A stretch of DNA of 64,000 nucleotides from Vibrio hibernica (GTDB lineage Bacteria > Pseudomonadota > Gammaproteobacteria > Enterobacterales > Vibrionaceae): positions 1 through 64,000 of the forward strand of contig NZ_VHKO01000013.1 in assembly GCF_015223435.1 (NCBI RefSeq), given 5' to 3'. Under the pieces are notes generated by a model that was given only the letters and a program-made list of their open reading frames with translations, had not been told where the DNA came from and did not search any database. A program made the translations under genes and the position numbers. This document shows positions 20,387-30,849 of this stretch, piece after piece. Numbering within the stretch: the stretch's first letter is position 1; each line of letters opens with the position of its first letter.

Positions 20387-22111
20387 ATGTGGGAAAAATG
20401 GGTTGTCTTATTATTGTTAGTCAGCATTATTGGTAGTTTAGTTTTTACCAAGTGTAAGCCTAGCTTGATTTTTTCCACAGCCACACTTGTCGCCTTTATG
20501 ATTGGCGCGGTTGATCTTAATGGATTAGCGAAAAACTTTACCAATTCCTCGTTACTTACTTTGGTGTTATTAATTTTAGCATCTTGTGCGTTAGAGAAAA
20601 CCCGCCTGATCAGTTGGATTAGTCGTTATATCTCTAAAGGTAAGCTTGGAACGGTGGTAACTAAGCTAGGTTTATCAACCGCATTTTTATCATCTTTTAC
20701 CAATAATACCGCAGTCGTCGTCGCATTAATTGGTGCTATTAAGCGTAATCAGTCCCATGCCCCATCAAGGTTATTAATTCCACTTTCTTATGCGGCGATC
20801 CTTGGTGGCACGTTAACGTTAATTGGCACGTCAACCAACCTTATTATTAATAGTTTTGTTGTGGATGCAGGGTTACCAAGTTTGGGCTTTTTTACCCCGA
20901 CCTGCATTGGTCTCGCAGTGCTAGCGGGTGGCGTTTTAATGTTAATTCCACTGAGTTATCTCTTACCAAGCAGTGATTCAAACGAGCAAGATGAATTGCC
21001 TTATTTTTTAGAGGCTCGGGTTGAAAAAGAGTCGCCATTGATTGGTAAGAGCATTGCGGAAAATAACTTGCGTGCGTTGCGTAAATTATTTTTAGCTGAA
21101 GTTATTCGAGATGGTGTGACGTTGGCTTCTGTTACACCAGATCTTATTTTACTCGAAAAAGACAGATTACTGTTTTGTGGCGATGTGGAAAGTGTTGCGA
21201 CGTTGCAAGAGATCCCTGGCATTACCTTGTTTGGGCAGCATCATTTAAATGGGCAAAGTTTTATTGAAGTGGTGATTGGTCAATCGGCTTCGGTTTGCAA
21301 TAAAACCTTAAAATCGACACAGTTTCGTGACCGATTTGATGCGGTTGTGGTTGCCATTCGTCGTGGGCACGAACGTCTTGAGGGAGGCTTAGGTAACGTA
21401 ACTTTAGCTGCTGGCGATACTTTAATTCTGGTTCCTGGTAAAGGTTTCCATCGGGCGCGGGAAACGCACGGCAAAGAGTTTGTGCTGACCAATGATTTAG
21501 ACAGTAGCGCGAAACTAGATAGCAAAAAATCGGCCATTGCTTTAGTCGGTTTTGCTTTGGCTATTAGTGTGTCTCTGCTCGGGTTCGTCCCAATTATTAA
21601 AGCGCTCGCCGCGTATATCGTATTAATGTTGGCGATTGGCGCTGTTGGTATGACTGAATTACGTCGTCGTTTTCCTTTAGATATTGTCGTGATTGTGGGT
21701 TCGGCGTTATCTTTAGCGCAATTAATGATGTCATCGGGTTTGTCGCAACAAATGGGTGATTTGTTCATTTACTTGTTTAATGGTTGGGGACCAATAGGAG
21801 CTTTAATTGCGACCTATTTTTTTACTCTTATATTAACTGAGTTGATCACCAATAATGCGGCTGCAGCGCTTGCCTTTCCTATTGGTTATAGCATGGCAAT
21901 GGCATATGGCATCGATCCTATGCCATTTGTTATGGCGGTATTATTTGGCGCGAGCGCCAGCTTTATTTCTCCTTATGGGTATCAAACTAATTTGTTGGTA
22001 TACAGCGTAGGGAATTATCGAATGAAAGATTTTATTAAAATTGGGGTGCCAATATCTTTGGTGTATTCAACATTAGTGTTGAGCCTGATCCCTTATTTTT
22101 TCCCTTTTTAA
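20387..22111 (+). CDS. SLC13-family permease with RCK_C domains, likely sulfate transporter
   Basis: The 574-residue protein (ATG at 20387) has membrane helices at both ends flanking a cytosolic region of about 200 residues with two TrkA-C/RCK_C-like repeats (ARVEKESPLIGKSIAEN and EVVIGQSASVCNKTLKS). This architecture is that of the Na+-coupled SLT/SLC13 anion permeases. Conserved SFTNNTAVV and LITNNAAAAL re-entrant motifs are visible. Placement between cysN and cysC strongly suggests sulfate import. An in-frame TTG at 20375 is a weaker start. The substrate is inferred. Confidence 0.85.
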   Translation: MWEKWVVLLLLVSIIGSLVFTKCKPSLIFSTATLVAFMIGAVDLNGLAKNFTNSSLLTLVLLILASCALEKTRLISWISRYISKGKLGTVVTKLGLSTAFLSSFTNNTAVVVALIGAIKRNQSHAPSRLLIPLSYAAILGGTLTLIGTSTNLIINSFVVDAGLPSLGFFTPTCIGLAVLAGGVLMLIPLSYLLPSSDSNEQDELPYFLEARVEKESPLIGKSIAENNLRALRKLFLAEVIRDGVTLASVTPDLILLEKDRLLFCGDVESVATLQEIPGITLFGQHHLNGQSFIEVVIGQSASVCNKTLKSTQFRDRFDAVVVAIRRGHERLEGGLGNVTLAAGDTLILVPGKGFHRARETHGKEFVLTNDLDSSAKLDSKKSAIALVGFALAISVSLLGFVPIIKALAAYIVLMLAIGAVGMTELRRRFPLDIVVIVGSALSLAQLMMSSGLSQQMGDLFIYLFNGWGPIGALIATYFFTLILTELITNNAAAALAFPIGYSMAMAYGIDPMPFVMAVLFGASASFISPYGYQTNLLVYSVGNYRMKDFIKIGVPISLVYSTLVLSLIPYFFPF

Positions 22112-22126
22112 GATGGAATGTAAATA

Positions 22127-22768
22127 ATGAGTCTAATTGAACAAAATGCAACTGATGCGGAGATTGAAAAAGACGAAAATGTGATTTGGCATCAACACCA
22201 AGTGACAAAACAAACACGTTCGCAATTGAAGCAACAAAAACCTGTCGTACTTTGGTTTACTGGCTTATCGGGTGCTGGTAAATCAACAGTCGCGGGCGCT
22301 CTGGAATCGGCTTTAGTCCAACGTGGCTATCACACCTATTTATTAGATGGTGATAATGTTAGGCATGGGCTTTGTCGTGATTTAGGTTTTTCAGTACAAG
22401 ACCGACGTGAAAATATTCGTCGTATTGGTGAATTGGCTAAATTGATGGCTGATGCAGGACTGATTGTTTTGTCGGCCTTTATTTCACCTCATCGAGCAGA
22501 GAGACAAATGGTGCGTGAATTACTGCCAGAAAGTGAATTTATTGAAGTGTTTGTCAATGCACCGCTTGAAGTGTGCGAACAACGTGATCCTAAAGGTTTG
22601 TATAAAAAAGCTAGAGCGGGAGAGTTAACGAACTTCACCGGTATTGACTCAGAATATGAAGCACCATTACAAGCAGAAATTGATTTACTTGCTGGAGACA
22701 AGTCCATCGGTGAGTTGGTTTTACAGTGTTTAAATACGTTGCAAGCGAAAGGCATTATTAGCGCATAA
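22127..22768 (+). CDS. cysC: Adenylyl-sulfate (APS) kinase
   Basis: The 213-residue P-loop kinase has GLSGAGKST (46-54), the [17 protein letters not shown] motif and [10 protein letters not shown]. It phosphorylates APS to PAPS, the substrate of PAPS reductase. It ends the cys cluster, 15 nt after the permease, and is followed by a long hairpin terminator. Confidence 0.97.
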   Translation: MSLIEQNATDAEIEKDENVIWHQHQVTKQTRSQLKQQKPVVLWFTGLSGAGKSTVAGALESALVQRGYHTYLLDGDNVRHGLCRDLGFSVQDRRENIRRIGELAKLMADAGLIVLSAFISPHRAERQMVRELLPESEFIEVFVNAPLEVCEQRDPKGLYKKARAGELTNFTGIDSEYEAPLQAEIDLLAGDKSIGELVLQCLNTLQAKGIISA

Positions 22769-22800
22769 CGGTTTCGTACTTTTTTCGTTATATCGATATC

Positions 22801-22850
22801 AATACCAACGTTATGAGCTAATTACTCTGCTCATAATGTTGGTATTTTAT
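22801..22850 (+). terminator. Terminator of the cys cluster
   Basis: An 18-bp stem, AATACCAACGTTATGAGC (22801-22818) with GCTCATAATGTTGGTATT (22829-22846), has one G-U pair and a 10-nt loop and is followed by TTTTATAT. It lies 33 nt after the cysC stop and also faces ytfJ on the opposite strand. Confidence 0.85.
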
Positions 22851-22892
22851 ATAAAAGGAAAATAACGTTTTTTCTCTTCTATTTTGATTAAC

Positions 22893-23444
22893 TTACAGTG
22901 ATTTTTTTATTAACTGCAATACTTGTTGTATATCTTGGTCGGTTAACTTGCCTTGTTTAGTATATAACACCTGACCCATTTTATTTTGAACTATAATGGT
23001 GGAAGTGCTCTCATCAAGTTGCCATACTTTCGATACGACGCCGTCGCTGTCTAGCACCATTGAAGACCAAGGGAAATCTTGTTTACCATCCTCAGCTGAA
23101 GATTTAACAAATGATCCTGTACCCCAAATTGAATCATTTTGGTTCACAATCGTAGTCGTTTGATAATCATCTTCAGGGAAGTGTTCATTAGTGATGGCTT
23201 CCATCAATGGGGCATTCATTGATTTTGCACTTGAACGACCTGCAATAGCTTGGATGACGCGAACTTTGCCAAGCATTTGTTCCGTCGTCCATGGTAAATA
23301 AGAGGTAGTATCATTTTCAATAAAGATTTCACCGCCCTCGTCAACGCTGACTGCCGCGACACTTTGGCCTACCTTAATATTATTCGCGTGAGTAATAAAA
23401 GGAGTGATGGATAATAATAAAATAGCAGTGATTTTTTTGAACAT
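22893..23444 (-). CDS. ytfJ: YtfJ family periplasmic protein
   Basis: The 183-residue product has a signal peptide (MFKKITAILLLSITPFITHA) and a thioredoxin-like fold segment (GKVRVIQAIAGRSSAKSMNAP) without a CxxC motif, matching YtfJ. Function is unknown. It is divergent from ytfK, the same arrangement as in E. coli, which supports the assignment. Confidence 0.88.
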   Translation of the reverse strand: MFKKITAILLLSITPFITHANNIKVGQSVAAVSVDEGGEIFIENDTTSYLPWTTEQMLGKVRVIQAIAGRSSAKSMNAPLMEAITNEHFPEDDYQTTTIVNQNDSIWGTGSFVKSSAEDGKQDFPWSSMVLDSDGVVSKVWQLDESTSTIIVQNKMGQVLYTKQGKLTDQDIQQVLQLIKKSL

Positions 23445-23661
23445 AATGAATTACCTAGTTTAAACACTAATAATGAAGAATCCTTTACATAATAGCGTAA
23501 CAATTGTGTTTTAAAGTGTGTATTTGTCGCCTAGATCTAATTTTCATTTCATTTTTTGTCTATAACAGGTATTCACCGATTTTAAGTAGAGGCGAAACCT
23601 TACCGCTACAATCGCTTTATTCGTTGAATTTGATTCACACCAAAACAAATGGGTTAATATC

Positions 23662-23874
23662 ATGAATATGAAACCAATTTTTCGTCGCTATCGTCCAACT
23701 AAAATTGCACGTTTTGTAAAAATGCTGTTTAGTGGGGAGTTTATCATTCAAGGGGTTGGATATTTCCGTTTTGACCAGGGTAAAGTATTGTTACCAGCCA
23801 TTGCAGATAAGAAGCAATTAAAGGTAATGAAAGAGATAAATTTAGCGATTAAAACACTATCGTTGGACTGCTAA
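23662..23874 (+). CDS. ytfK: YtfK family protein (DUF1107)
   Basis: The 70-residue protein resembles E. coli YtfK in the pattern IFxRYxPxxxAxxVKxLFxG, the VGxFxFDxGK region and length. E. coli YtfK stimulates SpoT-dependent (p)ppGpp accumulation under phosphate and fatty-acid starvation. ATG at 23662 is used; a second in-frame ATG at 23668 would give a start closer to the E. coli protein. It is divergent from ytfJ. Confidence 0.82.
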   Translation: MNMKPIFRRYRPTKIARFVKMLFSGEFIIQGVGYFRFDQGKVLLPAIADKKQLKVMKEINLAIKTLSLDC

Positions 23875-23963
23875 ATTTATACTGCTATTTAGTGATAGAG
23901 CGTTGTAGTTCTTATGGTAGAAGCATCGACTACAACGCCGTGATTGTTTTTCTGTGTTAGCGT

Positions 23964-24596
23964 TTATTTTTGTGGAGGGAAGCAAACTCCAGTACCACCA
24001 ATACCACAATAGCCTTGAGGGTTTTTGGCTAAATATTGTTGATGATAAGTTTCGGCCAAGTAATAGTCTTGGATAATACTGATTTCTGTGGTGATGCTGA
24101 GTTTATTTGCGTGCTCTAGCGCCTGCTGGTACCTATCTTTACTGGCGATAGCCACGGCTTGGTCTTGTAAGTTTTCGACTAAAATTATTGAACGATATTG
24201 GGTTCCGATATCATTACCTTGACGCATTCCCTGAGTAGGATCGTGACGTTCCCAAAATACGGTTAAAATCTGATTTAACGTAATTTTGCTTGGATCAAAT
24301 ATAACGCGTACAACTTCGGCATGTCCGGTTTGACCAGAACATACTTCTTGATAGGTTGGGTTAGGAGTATAACCACCGCTGTACCCAACCGATGTACTAA
24401 TAACGCCTTCCAGTTGCCAAAAAACACGCTCCGCTCCCCAAAAACAGCCTAATCCTAAAAAAACTTGCTGGTAACCATTTGGTTTTTCTGCTGTTAAATC
24501 AGTTTGGTTTATAAAGTGCTGTTCAGTTATCGGCATTTTTTCGCTTCGGCCTACCAAAGCCGTTTCTTGAGTGATTAATTTATCTTTATTTGACAT
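23964..24596 (-). CDS. msrA: Peptide-methionine (S)-S-oxide reductase
   Basis: The 210-residue protein has the GLGCFWGAERVFWQ motif with catalytic Cys51 and a C-terminal GYCGIGGTGVCFPP with the resolving cysteines. It reduces methionine-S-sulfoxide in proteins. The N-terminal 40-residue extension is like that of E. coli MsrA. It is divergent from tamA, as in the E. coli msrA-tamA pair. Confidence 0.96.
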   Translation of the reverse strand: MSNKDKLITQETALVGRSEKMPITEQHFINQTDLTAEKPNGYQQVFLGLGCFWGAERVFWQLEGVISTSVGYSGGYTPNPTYQEVCSGQTGHAEVVRVIFDPSKITLNQILTVFWERHDPTQGMRQGNDIGTQYRSIILVENLQDQAVAIASKDRYQQALEHANKLSITTEISIIQDYYLAETYHQQYLAKNPQGYCGIGGTGVCFPPQK

Positions 24597-24737
24597 GTTT
24601 TAGCCTCTTGTCGCTTTAGAGAAAATAGAAAGTCTGGTAGTTTAGCAAACAGTTATACTACCAGACCTGATGGTCTCATCCGTTATTTCAAATAAACGAA
24701 AGTTTCAATTGTTTCAAGGATAGAGTCGCAATCACCT

Positions 24738-26471
24738 ATGAATAAAATCCACTTTTCTTTTTTACTCAGTATATTGCTTATTTTGCCTGTGACGGCAAGT
24801 TATGCGGCAACTGATCTGACTATAAAAGGTGTAGATGGAGAGGTGGAAGACAATATCTCCGCGTATTTATCCTCGATTAAGGAAGATGAGTATTCCGTAT
24901 CTTTGCGCTTTCAATCTCAAGTCGAAGATAATATTCGCGACGCTTTAAAAGCATTAGGTTACTACAATCCTGAGATCCACTTTAGCGTTGAAGGGGACGA
25001 GACTGCAAGCGATAACGAATTGATCGTTCAGGTGGATAAAGGTTTACCTAGCATTATTTATGTTAGTGATATTGATATTAGCGGTGAAGCCGCGGCAGAT
25101 GTCGATTTTGTTCACTTAGTCGACCGTGCGAAGTTAAATTTAGGCCAAGTGATCAATCACGGTCATTATGAGAGCTTCAAAGATGCAGTGAGAAATTTAG
25201 CACTGCAAAAAGGCTATTTTGATGGTGAATTTACCGATGCGAGATTGCAAGTGTCTCCAGAGCGTAATCAGGCTTTTATTCACTTGCATTACCAAAGTGG
25301 CCCTCGTTATGTTTTTGGCAGTACGATGATATCAGGAAGCCAAATTGAAGATCCTCGAGTTCGCTCATTAATTCCTTATAAAGAGGGCGATCCCTATCAG
25401 TCGGTTACGGTGGGTTTATTAAACCAAAACTTATCTAGCACGGAGTGGTTTTCATCTGTTTCGGTTTTACCCGATCTTGAGCATTCAGGAAAAACAAAAA
25501 AATTACCGATGACAGTCAATCTTGCGCCGCAAACTAAAAACCAGATCGAAACCGGTATTGGTTACTCTACTGACGTAGGACCAAGAGCTAAGTTATCGTG
25601 GAAAAAGCCGTGGCTAAATGAATACGGCCATAGTGTTGGTGCCAGTGTTATGGTTTCGAGACCAGAAAAAACCTTTATCGCTAACTATAAGATCCCGCTT
25701 GAAGATGTTTTGCATGATTATTATTTAATGCAGTATGGTTTTAAAGATGAAAATGAAAACGATACTGATAGCCAAGAACAAAACCTCTCATTTGAAAGGC
25801 ATTGGCTGTATGACAATGGGTGGCATCGTAGTATTTACCTTCGGCTCTTATATGAAGATTATGTACAGGCTTCTGAGTCTGGCAATTCTCTTTACGTTTT
25901 ACCTGGTATCTCATTTTCGAGAGTGAGGACTCGCGGCACCAGCGCAATGCCAATGTGGGGAGATAAGCAAAGTATTAATGTTGAATATGGCGATCCAATG
26001 GCTTTTTCTGATACGCGTTTACTTAGAGTGATTGGTCATACTGCTTGGGTGCGTGGATTAGGGCAAAATCATCGTTTTTTAACTAGGTTGGATGCTGGCG
26101 GAACTTTTGCTGAAAATTGGGATGAGGTACCACCGTCATTACGATTTTTTGTCGGCGGGATAAACTCTTTACGCGGTTATGGTTATGAAGAAATTTCACC
26201 AAAAAATAGCAAGGGTGAATTAGAAGGCGGTGCTTATATGGCAACCAGTAGTTTTGAGTATCAATATCGAATTACTGGCAATTGGTGGTGGGCAACGTTT
26301 GCCGATTTTGGTGATGCATGGACCGATACACCTGAACTTAAAACTGGGTTAGGAATGGGGCTCCGTTGGGGATCACCAGTTGGGCCTATTCGCTTGGATT
26401 TTGCTTACGGTAAAGATGCAGCTCAAGGTGATCAATTCCGTATCCACTTTACCTTAGGGCCTGAGTTGTAA
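24738..26471 (+). CDS. tamA: Translocation and assembly module outer-membrane protein TamA
   Basis: The 577-residue protein has a signal peptide (to about residue 23), three POTRA domains (about 28-255) and a C-terminal Omp85-type barrel ending FRIHFTLGPEL. The conserved SLRGYGYEE corresponds to the lid-lock RGY motif. With TamB it spans the envelope and is linked to outer-membrane protein insertion and phospholipid transport. Its stop shares one base with the tamB start (TAATG). Confidence 0.95.
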   Translation: MNKIHFSFLLSILLILPVTASYAATDLTIKGVDGEVEDNISAYLSSIKEDEYSVSLRFQSQVEDNIRDALKALGYYNPEIHFSVEGDETASDNELIVQVDKGLPSIIYVSDIDISGEAAADVDFVHLVDRAKLNLGQVINHGHYESFKDAVRNLALQKGYFDGEFTDARLQVSPERNQAFIHLHYQSGPRYVFGSTMISGSQIEDPRVRSLIPYKEGDPYQSVTVGLLNQNLSSTEWFSSVSVLPDLEHSGKTKKLPMTVNLAPQTKNQIETGIGYSTDVGPRAKLSWKKPWLNEYGHSVGASVMVSRPEKTFIANYKIPLEDVLHDYYLMQYGFKDENENDTDSQEQNLSFERHWLYDNGWHRSIYLRLLYEDYVQASESGNSLYVLPGISFSRVRTRGTSAMPMWGDKQSINVEYGDPMAFSDTRLLRVIGHTAWVRGLGQNHRFLTRLDAGGTFAENWDEVPPSLRFFVGGINSLRGYGYEEISPKNSKGELEGGAYMATSSFEYQYRITGNWWWATFADFGDAWTDTPELKTGLGMGLRWGSPVGPIRLDFAYGKDAAQGDQFRIHFTLGPEL

Positions 26472-29400
26472 TGAAACGACTATTGAAATGGCTATTAGGC
26501 ATTATTCTAGTAATACCGACGACAGTGCTGGTGGTATTGCTATTGGTTGTCGTTCTCTTATTTACTAATGTTGGGTTAAGCACTTCGTTATGGGTGGCGC
26601 AAAAGTTTGTGCCTGAATTGAAAGTGGGTGAGATGCAAGGGAGTTTATTGCCAGCATTTACCTTGCATGATGTGCAATACAATAACACTGATATTCCAAT
26701 TAATGTTCGGCTTAAACAATTTGACTTTTCGGTGACTCTAGATTGCTTATTACAACGTTCAGTGTGTGTCGATACTGTTGCTATACAGGGTTTAAAGTTA
26801 GAACTCCCTTCCTTACCTGAACCTTCGGATACACAAGAAAATGCTAAGAGTTCTATGCCTGCATTATTCTTGCCGATTCCAATTTCGTTAACCCATTTAA
26901 CCTTAAATGATATTGATCTAAACATTTTGGGCAATAAGGTGAGTTGGAAATCATTCTCTAGTGGTTTATATATGCAAGGCAAAACACTGACGATCAGTCC
27001 AACGCAGTGGCAAGCTATTCGTCTATCGCTAGCATCCACTAAAGAACAATCATCAGGAGCCAAACCCTCATCTAAAGAGAAAGCCATTCCGTTATCACAA
27101 CAGCCTGATATTAAACTTCCCAATATTACATTGCCTTTGAACTTGAATATTGAATCGTTTGAAGTCAAAGATTTTAAGATGGCTGGCGAGACGCCAATAG
27201 TGGTTAACCGTTTAGCATTAATGGGTGATACCAGAGGCAGTAAAGTTAATATAATGCGCTTGCAGTTAGACGCTCCACAAGCCGATGTGGATGCCAAAGC
27301 GAAGGTCACACTTTCGGGGGATTACCCACTGAGTCTGCGCATGAATAGCCAACTAAAAATCCCTGAGCTTAATGGACAAAAGATTCGCTTGGAAGCCGAT
27401 GGTAGTGCGGCCGATTTATCGTTACGCACGCAGTTGTCTAATGGCGCACAAGCTCACCTGCAGGCAAAACTACAACCACTGAAGGCAGCCTTGCCGTTTG
27501 ATATTCAATTGAGCCAAACAAAAGTTCGCTGGCCTCTAAAAGGGCCATCAGACTACCAACTTAGCGTGCCTGATTTAAGTGCCAAAGGTTCATTAGAACA
27601 ATATCACTTTACTTTTCAGGCGGAGGCTTCAGGAGGCGATATTCCATCTACTGGGCTAGAGGCAATAGGTTCTGGCAATATGTCTCAAGTAAGCATTAAA
27701 AGAATCACTCTTGATACTTTAGGCGGGCATATTTCTGGGCAAGTAATGGCCAACTGGCAGCATTTATTTTATTGGACTGCCACGCTCGGCTTGACGGATA
27801 TACAACCGGGCTTGCAATGGCCACAAGCAGAAGGAAAAATTAGCGGCAGTATCGTGAATTCTGGCTCATTAACGAAGCAAGATGGTTGGCAAGTCAAGGT
27901 TCCAAGCTTAGATATTAAAGGCGTTTTAAGGCAATATCCGATTGTGATTAAAGGGCAACTGAATGCCAGTGATATCAATGGTGATGGCAATGTAAACTTG
28001 AAAACTCGAGGGTTGCGTATTTCTCACGCCGATAATGGCTTATTGATGAAAGGTGATCTAGGGAAGAAATGGCATATGGATTTGGATGTTTCTGCACCGA
28101 AATTATCACAATCTATTCCTCAAGTTAAAGGCAGTGTTAAAGGCATGGTTCGGCTGCGTGGATTGCAAAAACAGCCGAAGATTTACACTAACGTAGAAGC
28201 GAACAATATCGCTCTACCTGAAATGGAAGCAACATTAAAGTCGTTAAGTATAAAAGGAGAAGTGAGCCCGCTACCTGCGCCTAGTGGCGATATTTCATTA
28301 CTGGCGAGCCAAGGTAAATATCAAAATCGTACTTTAGAAACATTAAAATTACGATTTGTGGGAGATGAAGCGAAGCATCAATTAGATTTTGATGCCATCA
28401 CCGATATTGTTGCTACCCATTTTGTATTAACTGGGGGGGTTAGTGATAAATCAAAAACACACTGGAAAGGTCAATTAGAGTCCGCATTAATTGAGCTTAA
28501 GCAGCCAGAACTACAATCTCAGCGCTGGCAACTCGACCATCCTTTGCCATTGGCTTATCAAATCGATAAACAAACCGCTCAAATTGATGCGCATTGTTGG
28601 TCAAATTCTCCAGCAAAAATTTGCTTAGAAAATAATGCCACCCTGGGAGAAAAAGGGGAAGCCGCTATTTCAGTTAAGCATTTTGTTTTTTCCCAGCTAA
28701 AAGCCTTTATTCCTGCTGATACTGTAATCAGCGGTGAGCTCAATGCGACAGCTTGGGCTAAATGGGCACCCAATACCGCTCCTCAAGTTAAGCTTGATGT
28801 CATGATCCCCAAAGGATATGTGACGCAAAATCTTGCTACACCGGTAACCCTTGGTTGGGAAGATATAAAACTCAGTGCGAATTTACGCAACAATACGCTC
28901 GATCTTAATTGGTTACTGGATTTAATCAATAACGGTGACATTAAAGGAAATATTTCAATTAAAGATGTGCAAGGTCAGCGCCCTATCATGCAAGGTAAGA
29001 ATGTCATTAAGCACATTAACCTGTCATTTCTATCACCATTATTGGGTGAGCAAAACCTCATGCAAGCCGATATTAATTCATCACTCACCTTTCAAGGGCC
29101 GATGTTAAAACCTAAGGTAGTCGGTGATTTTAGAGTGTTAGACATGAAGCTGAAAGGTCAGATGTTTCCTGTCGATGTGAATAGCGGGGAAGTGAATACT
29201 CAATTTAATGGTTATTCTGCGAAGTTAAACTCGAACCTTCATACTCCTGACGGTGAGCTTAACTTAAAAGGGGATGCGGACTGGTCAAATCTTGAAAAAT
29301 GGAGGGTGAATTTACGCGTCTATGGTGATGAATTAAAAGTGGAAGCGCCGCCAATGGTGCGCTTAAAAGTTAAACCAGATCTTACCATTACGATTACCCC

Positions 29401-30259
29401 CACGTTAGCCAAAATCACGGGCAATATTGATATACCTTGGGGACGTATCTTGGTGGAAGAGCTACCAGAAAGCGCTGTGAGCGTTTCAAAAGATGAAGTC
29501 ATTCTGGATCAGAATCTTAAGCCTATAGAGAAGAGCACCGGCCTACCAATGGAGCTGGAAACCGACATTACTATCAATATTGGCAATGATGTGAGTTTAT
29601 CAGCCTTTGGTCTACGTGGTAATTTAGTCGGTAGTTTGAAAGTTTCTCAAAAGAATAAAGGGCCTTTTATTTTTGGTGAGATACGAATAGAAAATGGTTC
29701 CTATCGATCCTTTGGTCAAGATCTGATCATTAAGGAAGGTAAGATCTTAATGAATGGCCCAGCTGATCAACCTTATGTTTCGATAAAAGCGATCCGAAAC
29801 CCTGATAACACGCAAGATGATGTTATTGCAGGGATCACGGTGACCGGTCCTGCAGATGCGCCAGAAGTCGTGGTGTTTTCTGAACCCGCAATGCCACAAA
29901 CGAATGCATTATCCTATTTATTACGCGGGCAAGATATAGAAGGTGGTTCTGGCGGCAGCGCCATGACGACAGCATTAATTGGCCTTAGTTTGGCGAAGAG
30001 CGGTAAAGTAGTCGGCCAAATTGGTGAAAAGTTTGGCGTGCAAGACTTGCAACTTGGAACAGCAGGATCGGGGGACGATTCACAAGTCACCGTGAGCGGT
30101 TATATTGCGCCAGGTCTACAAGTGAAATATGGCGTTGGAATTTTTAACTCATTAGGTGAATTTACGGTTCGTTATGAATTAATGAGTGATTTTTATGTTG
30201 AAGCGGTGACAGGACTCGACAGTGCGGTTGATTTCATCTATCAGTTTAGTTTCAACTAA
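26471..30259 (+). CDS. tamB: Translocation and assembly module inner-membrane component TamB
   Basis: The 1262-residue protein has an N-terminal membrane anchor (about residues 7-32), a very long repetitive beta-strand region and the C-terminal DUF490/TamB domain (IPWGRILVEELPESAVSVS... to YQFSFN). It is an AsmA-like bridge from the inner membrane to TamA, proposed to carry lipids. Length is close to the E. coli protein (1259). It is translationally coupled to tamA. Confidence 0.96.
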   Translation: MKRLLKWLLGIILVIPTTVLVVLLLVVVLLFTNVGLSTSLWVAQKFVPELKVGEMQGSLLPAFTLHDVQYNNTDIPINVRLKQFDFSVTLDCLLQRSVCVDTVAIQGLKLELPSLPEPSDTQENAKSSMPALFLPIPISLTHLTLNDIDLNILGNKVSWKSFSSGLYMQGKTLTISPTQWQAIRLSLASTKEQSSGAKPSSKEKAIPLSQQPDIKLPNITLPLNLNIESFEVKDFKMAGETPIVVNRLALMGDTRGSKVNIMRLQLDAPQADVDAKAKVTLSGDYPLSLRMNSQLKIPELNGQKIRLEADGSAADLSLRTQLSNGAQAHLQAKLQPLKAALPFDIQLSQTKVRWPLKGPSDYQLSVPDLSAKGSLEQYHFTFQAEASGGDIPSTGLEAIGSGNMSQVSIKRITLDTLGGHISGQVMANWQHLFYWTATLGLTDIQPGLQWPQAEGKISGSIVNSGSLTKQDGWQVKVPSLDIKGVLRQYPIVIKGQLNASDINGDGNVNLKTRGLRISHADNGLLMKGDLGKKWHMDLDVSAPKLSQSIPQVKGSVKGMVRLRGLQKQPKIYTNVEANNIALPEMEATLKSLSIKGEVSPLPAPSGDISLLASQGKYQNRTLETLKLRFVGDEAKHQLDFDAITDIVATHFVLTGGVSDKSKTHWKGQLESALIELKQPELQSQRWQLDHPLPLAYQIDKQTAQIDAHCWSNSPAKICLENNATLGEKGEAAISVKHFVFSQLKAFIPADTVISGELNATAWAKWAPNTAPQVKLDVMIPKGYVTQNLATPVTLGWEDIKLSANLRNNTLDLNWLLDLINNGDIKGNISIKDVQGQRPIMQGKNVIKHINLSFLSPLLGEQNLMQADINSSLTFQGPMLKPKVVGDFRVLDMKLKGQMFPVDVNSGEVNTQFNGYSAKLNSNLHTPDGELNLKGDADWSNLEKWRVNLRVYGDELKVEAPPMVRLKVKPDLTITITPTLAKITGNIDIPWGRILVEELPESAVSVSKDEVILDQNLKPIEKSTGLPMELETDITINIGNDVSLSAFGLRGNLVGSLKVSQKNKGPFIFGEIRIENGSYRSFGQDLIIKEGKILMNGPADQPYVSIKAIRNPDNTQDDVIAGITVTGPADAPEVVVFSEPAMPQTNALSYLLRGQDIEGGSGGSAMTTALIGLSLAKSGKVVGQIGEKFGVQDLQLGTAGSGDDSQVTVSGYIAPGLQVKYGVGIFNSLGEFTVRYELMSDFYVEAVTGLDSAVDFIYQFSFN

Positions 30260-30380
30260 GCTTACTTAAAATAAGGCGCTTTCTAGTAATCGGTGTTATC
30301 TATTAATTACTTTGAATAAAAAGTGAACAAAAAAGCCATGAGAGCCGTATTGGTTAAGGTGTTAATGATGGAGAATAGCT

Positions 30381-30743
30381 ATGAAACGTTTATTTTTATT
30401 CGTAACCATCATCATTCTTGCGGGTTGTGCATCGCAAAATACAATGCCAAACAGTAGCAATGCTCAAGCTTGGCAAGCTTATGGTCAAGAACGTGCAAGC
30501 AAAGGTTTTGTTGAACACTCTAAGCAAGACTTAGCGACTAAAAGTGGTTTGACGATGCTGAGCAATGAAGCATCGGATGCTTATCATCAAGGTTATCTTA
30601 TTGGTCAAAAACAATATTGTGGTCAAAATGCATCATGGCTAGGCTCAACAGGACAGCCTTACCGTGGCATTTGCGATAATATGGATCCTTTCTTCCGCCA
30701 AGATTATATGTCGGGAATGCAATCTAACCATGGTGGTATGTAG
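30381..30743 (+). CDS. Small lipoprotein, DUF2799-like
   Basis: The 120-residue product has a lipoprotein signal (FVTIIILAGC, lipidated Cys16). Its mature part has two further cysteines, in QYCGQN and RGICDN, and a GYxxGxKxYC-type segment as in the DUF2799 lipoproteins. Function is unknown. It sits between tamB and ppa where E. coli has ytfP. No Asp at +2 is present (C-A-S), so it would be sorted to the outer membrane. Confidence 0.7.
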   Translation: MKRLFLFVTIIILAGCASQNTMPNSSNAQAWQAYGQERASKGFVEHSKQDLATKSGLTMLSNEASDAYHQGYLIGQKQYCGQNASWLGSTGQPYRGICDNMDPFFRQDYMSGMQSNHGGM

Positions 30744-30784
30744 TCCTTTTGAACACCTATTCTAATGATATGGTATCTATATAA

Positions 30785-30823
30785 AAAACCCTCAATGATT
30801 TAAAAATAATTATTGAGGGTTTT
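30785..30823 (+). terminator. Bidirectional terminator between lipoprotein gene and ppa
   Basis: AAAACCCTCAAT (30785-30796) and ATTGAGGGTTTT (30812-30823) form a 12-bp stem with a 15-nt loop that can pair further (GATT/AATT). A and T tracts on the two sides suit both converging genes. Confidence 0.85.
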
Positions 30824-30849
30824 ATGTTAATAGGTGTATTGAGTAAAAA

